This document shows, one piece after another, positions 57,193-64,000 of a stretch of DNA of 64,000 nt. The position numbers and the translations under genes were made by a program. Source of the stretch: Promethearchaeota archaeon (lineage in GTDB: Archaea; Asgardarchaeota; Lokiarchaeia; Sigyniarchaeales; SOKP01); contig JAHPZA010000006.1 in assembly GCA_019058445.1 (NCBI GenBank), positions 434,001 through 498,000 on the forward strand, read 5' to 3'. Position 1 is the first letter of the stretch. Every line of letters starts with the position of its first letter. Below the pieces are notes generated by a model, which saw only the letters and a program-made list of their open reading frames with translations, did no database searches and was not told where the DNA came from.

Positions 57193-58461
57193 ATGGTAAA
57201 TTATAAGATTGCTGATGAATCGTTAGCGGAAAAGGGTAAAGAAGCATTATATATTGCTGAAAATAAGATGCCGGTCACAGCTAAGGTTATACGTGAAAGA
57301 TTTTCTAAGGAAAAACCTTTAAAGGGTATTACAATAGCAGGTTGCTTACATGTAACCAAAGAAACAGGAAACTTAGCCAGAACATTGAAGGCGGGAGGAG
57401 CTGAAGTATATCTCTGTGGCAGTAATCCCCTTTCTACTCAAGATGATGTAACAGCAGCTTTGGTCCAAGAAGGAATAAATATATTCGCATGGCACGGAAA
57501 TACGGATGAAGAATTTTATTGGTGTATACGTCAATGTTTAAAGGCCAAACCAAACATTTTAATTGATGATGGTGCAGATATGATTGTAACTGCTCACAAA
57601 GAATTTCCTGAATTGATTGAGAGTGGGACCATCCTTGCTTGTCAAGAAGAGACTACCACAGGTGTAAAGCGATTCAAGGCTATGGATAAGCAAGGTGTCT
57701 TGAAAGTTCCCTTATTTCCAGTAAATGATGCCCGATGCAAGAATCAATTTGATAATGAATTAGGTACTGGTCAGGGTGTTGTTTCAGCTATTTTTGGTAT
57801 GCATGTTTTATTTGCAGGAAAGAAAGTGGTCATTGCGGGTTATGGACACTGTAGTTCCGGAATGGCATTACGGGCACGTGGTTTAGGGGCTAATGTAATC
57901 GTGACTGAAGTTGATCCAATTAAGGCACTTCAAGCTGTTTTTGCGGGTTATACAATCAAACCAATAAAAGAAACATTAGAAGAAGCTGATATCATTTTAA
58001 CCGCCACCGGATGCAAGCACGTCATCCCTCCTAAAAATGAAGTATTTGATAAACTCAAGGATGGCATTATACTCGGTAATTTGGGACATTTTGATATTGA
58101 AATCCCAACTAAGGAGTTATATGAGTACGCCAAAGAAATTAAACCTATCCGAAGTGATGTGGAAGAACTGTTAATGCCAAATGGCAAGAAAATTTATTTA
58201 TTGGCTAAGGGTAGATTAGCTAACTTAGTATTGTCTGAGGGGCACCCAAGTGAGGTTATGGATATGTCATTTGGTCTTCAATCTTTAATGTCCGAATATA
58301 TAGTCAAAAATAAGGACAAACTAAAACCAGGAATGATTGATGTACCTGTTGATATTGACGATCAAGTTGGATTGCTTAAACTTCAATCAATGGGTGTTGA
58401 AATTGATAAATTGACTGAGGAGCAATATAATTACATCCACGGCTACGAAGAAGGCACATAA
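57193..58461 (+). CDS. ahcY: Adenosylhomocysteinase
   Basis: A 422-residue enzyme. GITIAGCLHVTKETGNLART and IDDGADMIVTAH carry active-site residues. CQEETTTGVKRFKAM, FPVNDARCKNQFDNELGTGQ, GYGHCSSGMALRARGLGANV (NAD-binding; Gly pattern G-x-G-x-C) and LGNLGHFDIEI follow. The C-terminus ends EEGT and lacks the KPxxYRY ending of the bacterial and eukaryotic type, as is usual in archaea. It hydrolyses S-adenosylhomocysteine to adenosine and homocysteine. The ATG at 57193 follows a possible promoter shared with the Lrp gene. Confidence 0.93.
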   Translation: MVNYKIADESLAEKGKEALYIAENKMPVTAKVIRERFSKEKPLKGITIAGCLHVTKETGNLARTLKAGGAEVYLCGSNPLSTQDDVTAALVQEGINIFAWHGNTDEEFYWCIRQCLKAKPNILIDDGADMIVTAHKEFPELIESGTILACQEETTTGVKRFKAMDKQGVLKVPLFPVNDARCKNQFDNELGTGQGVVSAIFGMHVLFAGKKVVIAGYGHCSSGMALRARGLGANVIVTEVDPIKALQAVFAGYTIKPIKETLEEADIILTATGCKHVIPPKNEVFDKLKDGIILGNLGHFDIEIPTKELYEYAKEIKPIRSDVEELLMPNGKKIYLLAKGRLANLVLSEGHPSEVMDMSFGLQSLMSEYIVKNKDKLKPGMIDVPVDIDDQVGLLKLQSMGVEIDKLTEEQYNYIHGYEEGT

Positions 58462-58505
58462 ATAAACTAAATATTCTTAATTTTTTTCATATTTCATTTA
58501 ATATC

Positions 58506-58853
58506 ATGATAATTAAAATGGATTCTTTAAAACCTATAGATTTTTTCGGATTAATGATATATGATTTTACAGCTGGATTTGAATCGAAATCCTCTTTTGC
58601 TGTTGTCCAAGTGCCACCCAATTCTAAGCATAAAGAAGCTTGGTCTACACGCTCAGATAAATTTTACTATGTAATTAATGGAGAAATTCAATTTATCTTA
58701 GAAAACAAGGAGTTTACATTATCTAAGGATGATTTTTTGGTCGTTTTAAAGGGACAACATTTTTCCTATAAAAATGTTCAAAAGAGTGGTGCTACCCTAA
58801 TTCTTATTCATACACCATCTTTTGATATTAATTCCGAAAGATTTAAAGATTAG
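58506..58853 (+). CDS. Cupin domain protein
   Basis: A 115-residue single cupin. PPNSKHKEAWSTRSDKFYYV and INGEIQFILENKEFTLSKDD match the first cupin motif pattern. DDFLVVLKGQHFSYKN contains a late His of motif 2. The metal site appears partly conserved (His25-type, later H in GQHF). The substrate is unknown. It lies 44 bases after sahH on the same strand and may be co-transcribed with it. Confidence 0.7.
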   Translation: MIIKMDSLKPIDFFGLMIYDFTAGFESKSSFAVVQVPPNSKHKEAWSTRSDKFYYVINGEIQFILENKEFTLSKDDFLVVLKGQHFSYKNVQKSGATLILIHTPSFDINSERFKD

Positions 58854-58910
58854 TTTTAAATAAAATCGAGTTATAGTAACATTAATTAATATATTTGGAG
58901 TGTTAATTTA

Positions 58911-59786
58911 ATGGACAAAAAAGAAAAGCGAACTTCACTTATTCTAATAATACTATATTTTCTCTTCCTTAGTATATTGTTTCTCATTATAGTCTTCTTT
59001 CAAAATCCGGAGTATGCTAATTCTATTGTACCGATTTCGGGTTTACCCCAATCAACTCATTATGCGGTTTTTCTTTTTACATTGCCCTATGGCTTAGCAT
59101 TATTATTTGTTTTTATATTTCCAATTATCTTTATTCCCATATTCGTAAAGTTAAAAAACTTAATTTTTAGAAACTTTGAAAACGGTTATGTTAATGTTAA
59201 TCTTGAAAAGCCTACGATAAATTTCAAGCAATACGTAAAACGATCTATTTATGTTGCCCTATTAGCCATCGGCTTGTTAGCTACATTTTCTACATTTTTA
59301 AATTTTAATCAATTTGTATCTGAACGCCAATTAGAATATCTTCAAGAGAAGGGCATACCTGTTCAGTATTCGTCAGATGGATTTTTAGCGGTTTTATTTA
59401 TTTTCTTTCCATTCGTCATTGGGTTGTGGTCTATTAGTTGGGTAATGGAAGATCTAGGTTTTATTCATTATAAACTTCCCGAAGAGAAAACAAATGTCTT
59501 GTTCGAAATCGAGCCAATGCATCTAAAATATACTCAGATCCTTAAGGGTTATGCAGGAATCTCAGCAATCATTTATTATGTAGCAGTTCTTATTTTTTAT
59601 ATAATGAATCCAGGAAAGGGAACTATAACGGATTTAGTTTTTATGTTTATGGCAATCCCCCTATGGATAATAATGAGTTTTCCTTTTTACTTTGTATATA
59701 GGATGATTTTGTTAAAGCGTCTAAAATTTCTACGAAAGGAGATGCCTGAATGTCGAACTATTACTAAATCGGAATTCGAAATCTAA
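58911..59786 (+). CDS. Hypothetical multi-pass membrane protein
   Basis: A 291-residue protein with about seven transmembrane segments. It starts at ATG 58911. The N-terminal helix is ILIILYFLFLSILFLIIVFF. Distinctive stretches are SRTTFSTFLNFNQFVSE-like loops and PEEKTNVLFEIEPMHLKYTQ between helices. I do not recognise the family. It lies 57 bases after the cupin gene. The role is unknown. Confidence 0.55.
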   Translation: MDKKEKRTSLILIILYFLFLSILFLIIVFFQNPEYANSIVPISGLPQSTHYAVFLFTLPYGLALLFVFIFPIIFIPIFVKLKNLIFRNFENGYVNVNLEKPTINFKQYVKRSIYVALLAIGLLATFSTFLNFNQFVSERQLEYLQEKGIPVQYSSDGFLAVLFIFFPFVIGLWSISWVMEDLGFIHYKLPEEKTNVLFEIEPMHLKYTQILKGYAGISAIIYYVAVLIFYIMNPGKGTITDLVFMFMAIPLWIIMSFPFYFVYRMILLKRLKFLRKEMPECRTITKSEFEI

Positions 59787-59921
59787 ATATCTTTTTAATT
59801 TCTTTCCGATTTGCTTTTTATTTTTTATATTTTTTTTACTTTAACTAAGACTGATATATTTGAAAGCTGAAAAATCATAAAAGTTGAGAAAAAAAAAATA
59901 ATCTAGTTTATCATTATAGGA

Positions 59922-60521
59922 CTAAAGTTTTATAGCAAGAAAGCTGCGGAAATATCCAAAAAGAAACTTTTTTATTTCTAATATTTTAAATCCTAATTGC
60001 TCCATCTCAGTTTCAAGTTCATCAAACTCAAATTGATGATGTGGTTCTTCAATAAGGAGCACACCATTTGGTTTGAGAACCCGATAAACTTCTTTTAATG
60101 CATTTTGCCAATCTGTGATATGATGAATTACACCAAATATGAAAACACCATCAATACTTTCACTGGATTCATTGATATTGCGAATATCCCCTTCAAAAAA
60201 ATTAATATTAAGGTTTTTTTTTTCATTTCTCATTTTTGCTAGTTCAATCTGCTCAGGCATATAATCGAATGCTATTAAACGTCTTGGAGTAAAATTTTCA
60301 TTGATAAGCTGAGAGCTGTATCCAGATCCACACCCTGCATCGATTATTACTTTTTTATTTAGATTAATATTTTGTGATCTCAGCATGTTTCGGAAATATC
60401 GAAATTCAAATTTTTTTTGAACTAATCTCCTGATTGCATTATTCATTGCTTTGAACTCCATAGATCCAAGACGCATACTATTTCCGGTATTATTTTGAAA
60501 GACTAATTTTTCTTGAGACAC
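59922..60521 (-). CDS. Class I SAM-dependent methyltransferase
   Basis: A 199-residue protein starting at GTG 60521. Motif I is VIIDAGCGSGYSSQLI, motif II IAFDYMPEQIELAKM, and then SIDGVFIFGVIHHIT and VYRVLKPNGVLLIEEPHH. This is a Methyltransf_11-type layout. The substrate is unknown. It is divergent from the TrmB-type regulator across about 170 bases with a tandem repeat at 60581-60596. Confidence 0.83.
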   Translation of the reverse strand: MSQEKLVFQNNTGNSMRLGSMEFKAMNNAIRRLVQKKFEFRYFRNMLRSQNINLNKKVIIDAGCGSGYSSQLINENFTPRRLIAFDYMPEQIELAKMRNEKKNLNINFFEGDIRNINESSESIDGVFIFGVIHHITDWQNALKEVYRVLKPNGVLLIEEPHHQFEFDELETEMEQLGFKILEIKKFLFGYFRSFLAIKL

Positions 60522-60580
60522 TTTTATTTCAACTCCTAGAGAATATTATAATTTTTTTTAATTCTCGAAATGCTTCACAG

Positions 60581-60596
60581 ATTCCGACATTCCGAC
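60581..60596. repeat. Tandem 8-base repeat ATTCCGAC, possible operator
   Basis: ATTCCGAC occurs twice in direct head-to-tail order (60581-60588 and 60589-60596) in the divergent gap between the methyltransferase and the TrmB-type regulator. The gap is otherwise AT-rich, so the two CG-containing units stand out. A direct repeat of this spacing might be a regulator site for one or both genes. It is only a candidate. Confidence 0.35.
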
Positions 60597-60695
60597 AATA
60601 ATATTATTAAAAAATAATTCTGTAAATATAAATGTTTTTGTGTCTAAGACAGATCGACATATTTATATTCTTATAATTATTATAATTAATTGAAT

Positions 60696-61637
60696 ATGAG
60701 TACAGAAACTGAAAACGAAACTAAAATTCAAATTCTTGAAAGAATGGGATTAAATAAAACAGATTCCCAGGTTTACCTTGTTCTAATGAAGTTCGGACTT
60801 GAGGGTACGGTTGTGTATAATTTAATTCATAAATTACAAAAAAAAATAAAACGTACCACTCTTTACTCAGTCTTGAAAAAACTATCTGCTCTTGGAGCAA
60901 TTGAGATCTTAGAAGACAGATCTTCACCACGTAATGCGAAAAAATACCGTGTGATATCACCAAAAACTTTTTTTTCAAATTTCATTAAACAAAAAAAGAA
61001 AGAATTAAGGGAACTTGAAACAATGAAAGCTATATTTGACAATGAATTAGAGAGTATCTATCATCATGGATTTGATTATCAGAACCTAAATTTAGATGAA
61101 AATATAAAGCCATATATTGATTTTCTTCATGAAAAAGGATGGAAAATTAAACTCTATACAAAAGAAGAAAGAGTCCCTGTATTTAATTATTCAGTCTATG
61201 AGTGTAATCTAGAACCCCCAGATACTGTTTTATATAAAGATATATACTTCCATCTATTTATTTTTGATTATAATATCGCAGAAGATACTAATGGTCTGCA
61301 ATTCACAATGAGGTATATAAAAAATCAGAGTAAAGAATTTATCAGAATATACGGAAATATTAGTAAGTTTACTTTAAAGGATATAACTTATTCTTACGCA
61401 GAAAAAGAATTTCCTGGTTATGTTATAAAAATCCATTCTGAAAATTTAAGAAATCATGAATGGTTCTCAAAGTTACTTGATTTTTTACAAATTGAAAAAC
61501 AGCATGATATCCCTCGCGAAATCGAAATAGGCATAGGTGTAATAATACCCATAAAAAACAAAATATTCTATATTTGGGCAGAATCGAAGAGATTTATAGA
61601 TGAAATTATGGAAATTATTATAAATAAGAATTATTGA
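60696..61637 (+). CDS. TrmB-type transcriptional regulator
   Basis: A 313-residue protein. The N-terminal wHTH has MGLNKTDSQVYLVLMKFG and RTTLYSVLKKLSALGAIEIL, the typical TrmB DNA-binding segment. A coiled linker follows (KQKKKELRELETMKAIFDNE). The C-terminal half is a ligand-binding or dimerisation region without clear sugar-binding features. Preferred start ATG 60696; a TTG at 60690 is in frame. It is divergent from the methyltransferase and may regulate it or itself. Confidence 0.75.
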   Translation: MSTETENETKIQILERMGLNKTDSQVYLVLMKFGLEGTVVYNLIHKLQKKIKRTTLYSVLKKLSALGAIEILEDRSSPRNAKKYRVISPKTFFSNFIKQKKKELRELETMKAIFDNELESIYHHGFDYQNLNLDENIKPYIDFLHEKGWKIKLYTKEERVPVFNYSVYECNLEPPDTVLYKDIYFHLFIFDYNIAEDTNGLQFTMRYIKNQSKEFIRIYGNISKFTLKDITYSYAEKEFPGYVIKIHSENLRNHEWFSKLLDFLQIEKQHDIPREIEIGIGVIIPIKNKIFYIWAESKRFIDEIMEIIINKNY

Positions 61638-61755
61638 GAGTAAAGCATCTACGATAGTAGCTCTCCGGATGTTCAGGAGGTTTTCCGGATACTTATTCAA
61701 TATGATCGGTTACGGTTTTAAACTATATTATTTATAATATAAAAAATAAAAATTC

Positions 61756-61827
61756 GATTTGGTTAAGTTTGGCTAACTTTAAAGAATAAAATGTCATTTT
61801 TATTTTCTTTTTTATTCCTACCAAATC
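61756..61827 (-). promoter_or_regulatory. 3' UTR stem structure of the Sec-peroxiredoxin, SECIS candidate
   Basis: Read on the minus strand, GATTTGGT begins 2 bases after the stop codon and pairs with ACCAAATC at 61756-61763. Inside, GAATAAAA can pair with TTTTATTC, and AAGTT with AACTT in a second branch. An ATGA lies in the first loop. A 3'-UTR stem is the expected place for a SECIS in archaeal selenoprotein genes. I could not fit a full GA-quartet or known archaeal core, so this is only a structural candidate. A second GC-rich hairpin (CCGG...CCGG) lies at about 61666-61690. Confidence 0.35.
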
Positions 61828-61828
61828 A

Positions 61829-62314
61829 TTATTTATTAATTCTTCTTAAAACTTCAAGAATTTCTTCATTTTCAGGAATATCATGCATATTTTTTCCATA
61901 GTAAGCATATTGTATTATGCCTTTTTTGTCAACCACTAATAAACCCGGCATTCGACCCAATTTAATTAATTTAATTTCTTGATTTAACAGTTTTGGAACT
62001 TCCTTGGTTTCATCATAAAACACTGGATATTTTCGGGTATATTTTTCTTCCATTTTCTTAGCATTTTTTTCATTATCAGCCATGATCGGGTACAGGTATC
62101 CATCCAACTCCTCAAATTTTTCAAGATCTTTTCGTAGTCTCGCGGCATGCCATCTGCAATATGGTCAACTAATCCCTCTAAATAAGATGATAATAATGTT
62201 TTTTTTATCCTCAAGTTCTCTGATGTTGACGATTTCTCCTCTTGAATTTGGCAATTCAAATTCTTGAATTTTTGTACCAACTAATTGAAATTTATCCTTA
62301 ATTTGATTCACCAT
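61829..62314 (-). CDS. Peroxiredoxin-like protein with in-frame UGA, probable selenoprotein
   Basis: From ATG 62314 the frame encodes 161 residues with one TGA at 62165-62167 (residue 50). The context is IIILFRGIS-U-PYCRWHAARL. In AhpC/TSA-type proteins this place reads RGxxCPYCR, so the UGA aligns with the peroxidatic Cys and U50/C53 form a UPYC motif. The frame continues for 111 more codons with a normal peroxiredoxin end (VFYDETKEVPKLLNQ, LLVVDKKGIIQYAYYG). Read as stop, it gives a useless 49-residue piece. Lokiarchaeota are known to encode Sec. This is a strong candidate. Confidence 0.85.
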
Positions 62315-62467
62315 TTCTATATTGTAAGGTGTTGGTTTATAGGAAATCTTTTGGTTTTAAATAATTTTCATTTATAACTCAAAAATGAGATATTCTCTCC
62401 TAAATCAAAATTCTAAAAGTAGTAATTAAAAAATCTAAAGGAAATAAAATTGTGGGAGGTGTTTTTT

Positions 62468-63508
62468 TCATTTGGGATATAAGATCTCTTGAGCACTCGC
62501 ATTATCATATATTGCACGTGCAAGCCTTCTTAATCCCTCTAATCCTATTGGTTCTTCGATAAGCTTATCAGATTGCCAGATTTTAGTGTGTTGAAATTCA
62601 TTCTCAATATCTTTCAAATATTTTTGCTGTAGAGAGCGGACCTTTCCGCAAAAGTCGCACGTTTTAGCATGATCTTCGGGAATTAACATATTGATATGAA
62701 CACCATCAAGATTTACATATTTCTCTGTTAAATCCCGAGCTCTTTTTATTTCTTCGAAACTTGGTTTTTCAGCAATAGTTACGAGTCGAAGTGAACCAAC
62801 ATTATGTATCAATTCGCTAATTCTTTCACCTCTCTCTTCAAGTTCCGTTAACATCTTTACTAGCTCTTCGCCTAAGCCCTCTTGATTAGAGGTAGGTTCA
62901 AAAGGATGCATTACTTTTTTAAACATTTTGGAAACCCCCTGAAGGGATCCTCTTACGGAATTGTAAAAATTGAGAGAGTATTTTAATACCACTTTAACGG
63001 TATCTTCTGGCACATCAAACAGAGCAACCATATTTCCTGTTGGAGGGAAATCAGCTACAATCATATCAAAGTCAATTTCTTCGTCACCTTTTCTATAAAT
63101 TGTATCTTCAGCATCCAAAATTTTCTGAAAAAACATGGCATTTTTAAGAGCTAAAGGAATAGAATCTGCTGTAAACGTAGTGTCAATGAAATCTTTAATC
63201 TGTGGAATTAATCCTACAATTGGCATTTTTTTAAGGAGTTTCTTCATTTTTGCCGCAAAAACTTTCGTATATTCTTCGGCATATGCATCCGGGTCAGGTT
63301 CAACACCCCAGAGATTATTTGTAATTGGTGTTAACTTGCCTCCAATTTCAGTATTAAACATATCTGACAAATTATGTGCTATATCAAATGAAATAAGAAG
63401 GATCTTTTTATCAGGCAATAAATCTGATAACGCAACAGCAGTTGCCGCACTTATAGATGACTTACCGACACCACCTTTGCCTCCAAGTATCAGTATCCTT
63501 TCAATCAT
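62468..63508 (-). CDS. ArsA/Get3-type ATPase
   Basis: A 346-residue protein. The deviant Walker A GKGGVGKSS is at about 10-18. Switch I is SFDIAHNLSDMF, FTADSIPLALKNAMFF is a Get3-type segment, and the A-loop has VADFPPTGNMVALF. TCDFCGKVRS carries a CxxC near the C-terminus. It is a homologue of the tail-anchored protein targeting factor Get3/TRC40 and of arsenite pump ATPases. No arsenic genes are nearby, so a chaperone role is favoured. Confidence 0.88.
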   Translation of the reverse strand: MIERILILGGKGGVGKSSISAATAVALSDLLPDKKILLISFDIAHNLSDMFNTEIGGKLTPITNNLWGVEPDPDAYAEEYTKVFAAKMKKLLKKMPIVGLIPQIKDFIDTTFTADSIPLALKNAMFFQKILDAEDTIYRKGDEEIDFDMIVADFPPTGNMVALFDVPEDTVKVVLKYSLNFYNSVRGSLQGVSKMFKKVMHPFEPTSNQEGLGEELVKMLTELEERGERISELIHNVGSLRLVTIAEKPSFEEIKRARDLTEKYVNLDGVHINMLIPEDHAKTCDFCGKVRSLQQKYLKDIENEFQHTKIWQSDKLIEEPIGLEGLRRLARAIYDNASAQEILYPK

Positions 63509-63631
63509 ATTAAAACGGTTATTAACGTATTTTTCAAACTAATTGAATATGAAATAAAAATCAGAATAGAATAAAAAACTGATTATTTTAGCAAAGCTTA
63601 TAGATTACCAAGATATCTAAAAATCTTTTCC

Positions 63632-63841
63632 TCAGTTTCTTTTCTCATCAGTAGAATTAATATCCGGAAAAAAAACCAGTTTCCCGGAAACCATGGAATT
63701 TCCCTCTTTCCTAAAATAAAAATAAAATCTTCCAATATCAGTATTTAATTTATATTTAACGCGGGGCTTCTTACTATTTGTTAAGAGCTTATCTATGAGA
63801 ATTTTATTCCAATAGCGACTCATATCAATTCTTAAACTCAA
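63632..63841 (-). CDS. Small hypothetical protein
   Basis: A 69-residue basic protein from TTG 63841, or 63 residues from ATG 63823. MSRYWNKILIDKLLTNSKK and later GRFYFYFRKEGNSMVSG suggest a short beta-rich fold. No family is recognised. The codon pattern resembles that of neighbours. It lies between Get3 and the partial gene at the right edge. Moderate to low confidence that it is real. Confidence 0.4.
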   Translation of the reverse strand: MSLRIDMSRYWNKILIDKLLTNSKKPRVKYKLNTDIGRFYFYFRKEGNSMVSGKLVFFPDINSTDEKRN

Positions 63842-63926
63842 CCCTTTAAAAAATGAGGATCTTATAGTGATAATATGAGGAATAGTAAAAAAAAAGAATT
63901 ATGACATAAACATAAAATTTTATCGT

Positions 63927-64000
63927 TTAACGGCCAAGTTTAAGCAGGCTTTCTTTAATCGATTCCGCTTTATCTGGAGTAATATCAAAGAGCTTCCAGA
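63927..64000 (-). CDS. C-terminal end of a gene running off the right edge
   Basis: On the minus strand the frame is open from the window edge to a TAA at 63927-63929. The last 23 residues read WKLFDITPDKAESIKESL then LKLGR. The pattern is coding-like, but too little is visible to name the product. It may be a helical C-terminus of a regulatory or structural protein. Confidence 0.4.
   Translation of the reverse strand, partial: WKLFDITPDKAESIKESLLKLGR

Noticed and set aside
61984..62280. 98-codon minus frame
   Set aside because: It is the out-of-frame shadow of the Sec-peroxiredoxin gene. The correct frame includes TGA 62165-62167.

Overview
The window is archaeal, AT-rich chromosomal DNA that most resembles an Asgard archaeon, probably of the Lokiarchaeia. 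This placement is inferred from gene content. Archaeal information genes are present: PAN, TFB next to Gar1, ribosomal protein eS26, ArcS/RaSEA archaeosine synthesis, TrmY and a Get3-type ATPase. Asgard-style signature genes are also present: a Ras-like GTPase, two roadblock/LC7 proteins, two longin-like paralogues, an LRR-TIR protein, an orphan CDC48-N-like domain and a eukaryote-like hydratase 2. One gene reads naturally as a selenoprotein, and Sec coding is known in Lokiarchaeota.

Layout. 0-11 kb: an AIR-synthase-like gene end, a large orphan, MobB, a PIN-TPR protein, an AlkZ/YcaQ-like glycosylase, a frameshifted eS26, a GH1 glycosidase, a CDP-alcohol phosphatidyltransferase and TrmY. 11-15 kb: a small GTPase, a tandem metallo-beta-lactamase fusion and a STAS-like protein. 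15.3-17.3 kb: a compact cluster that looks like an undescribed RiPP system. It holds a 42-residue peptide with three CKCGGDC repeats behind a duplicated promoter module, a PqqD-radical SAM-SPASM maturase and a small Cys protein. 17-24 kb: flavodoxin, an NCX-like exchanger, a GNAT, a longin-like/7TM gene pair, CbiM and a PDGLE protein, and an LRR gene broken by TGA. 24-36 kb: a beta-helix membrane protein, GH29 fucosidase, methyltransferase, LRR-TIR, creatininase, PatB-type lyase and small orphans. 36-44 kb: PAN, a GHMP sugar kinase, hydratase 2, a membrane-anchored esterase, and CbiQ/CbiO. 44-50 kb: roadblock proteins, a YedY-like molybdoenzyme, two acyl-CoA dehydrogenases, and TFB with Gar1. 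50-64 kb: RaSEA/ArcS, a PAS histidine kinase, Lrp regulator, SahH, TrmB-type regulator, the Sec-peroxiredoxin and Get3.

The main themes are as follows. (1) A candidate Cys-rich modified peptide system was easy to miss because its precursor is only 42 codons long. (2) Two reading-frame puzzles have different best explanations: a UGA at the CxxC-type active site of a peroxiredoxin (selenocysteine), and a UGA in an LRR repeat (probable decay). (3) TFB and CbiO have no ATG, GTG or TTG start, but both have ATT codons behind good Shine-Dalgarno sequences. (4) Three decayed partial copies of neighbouring genes (PIN-TPR, GNAT, creatininase) lie within a few kilobases of their intact relatives, pointing to local duplication followed by decay.

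All calls come from reading the sequence and from family knowledge; no database search was run.
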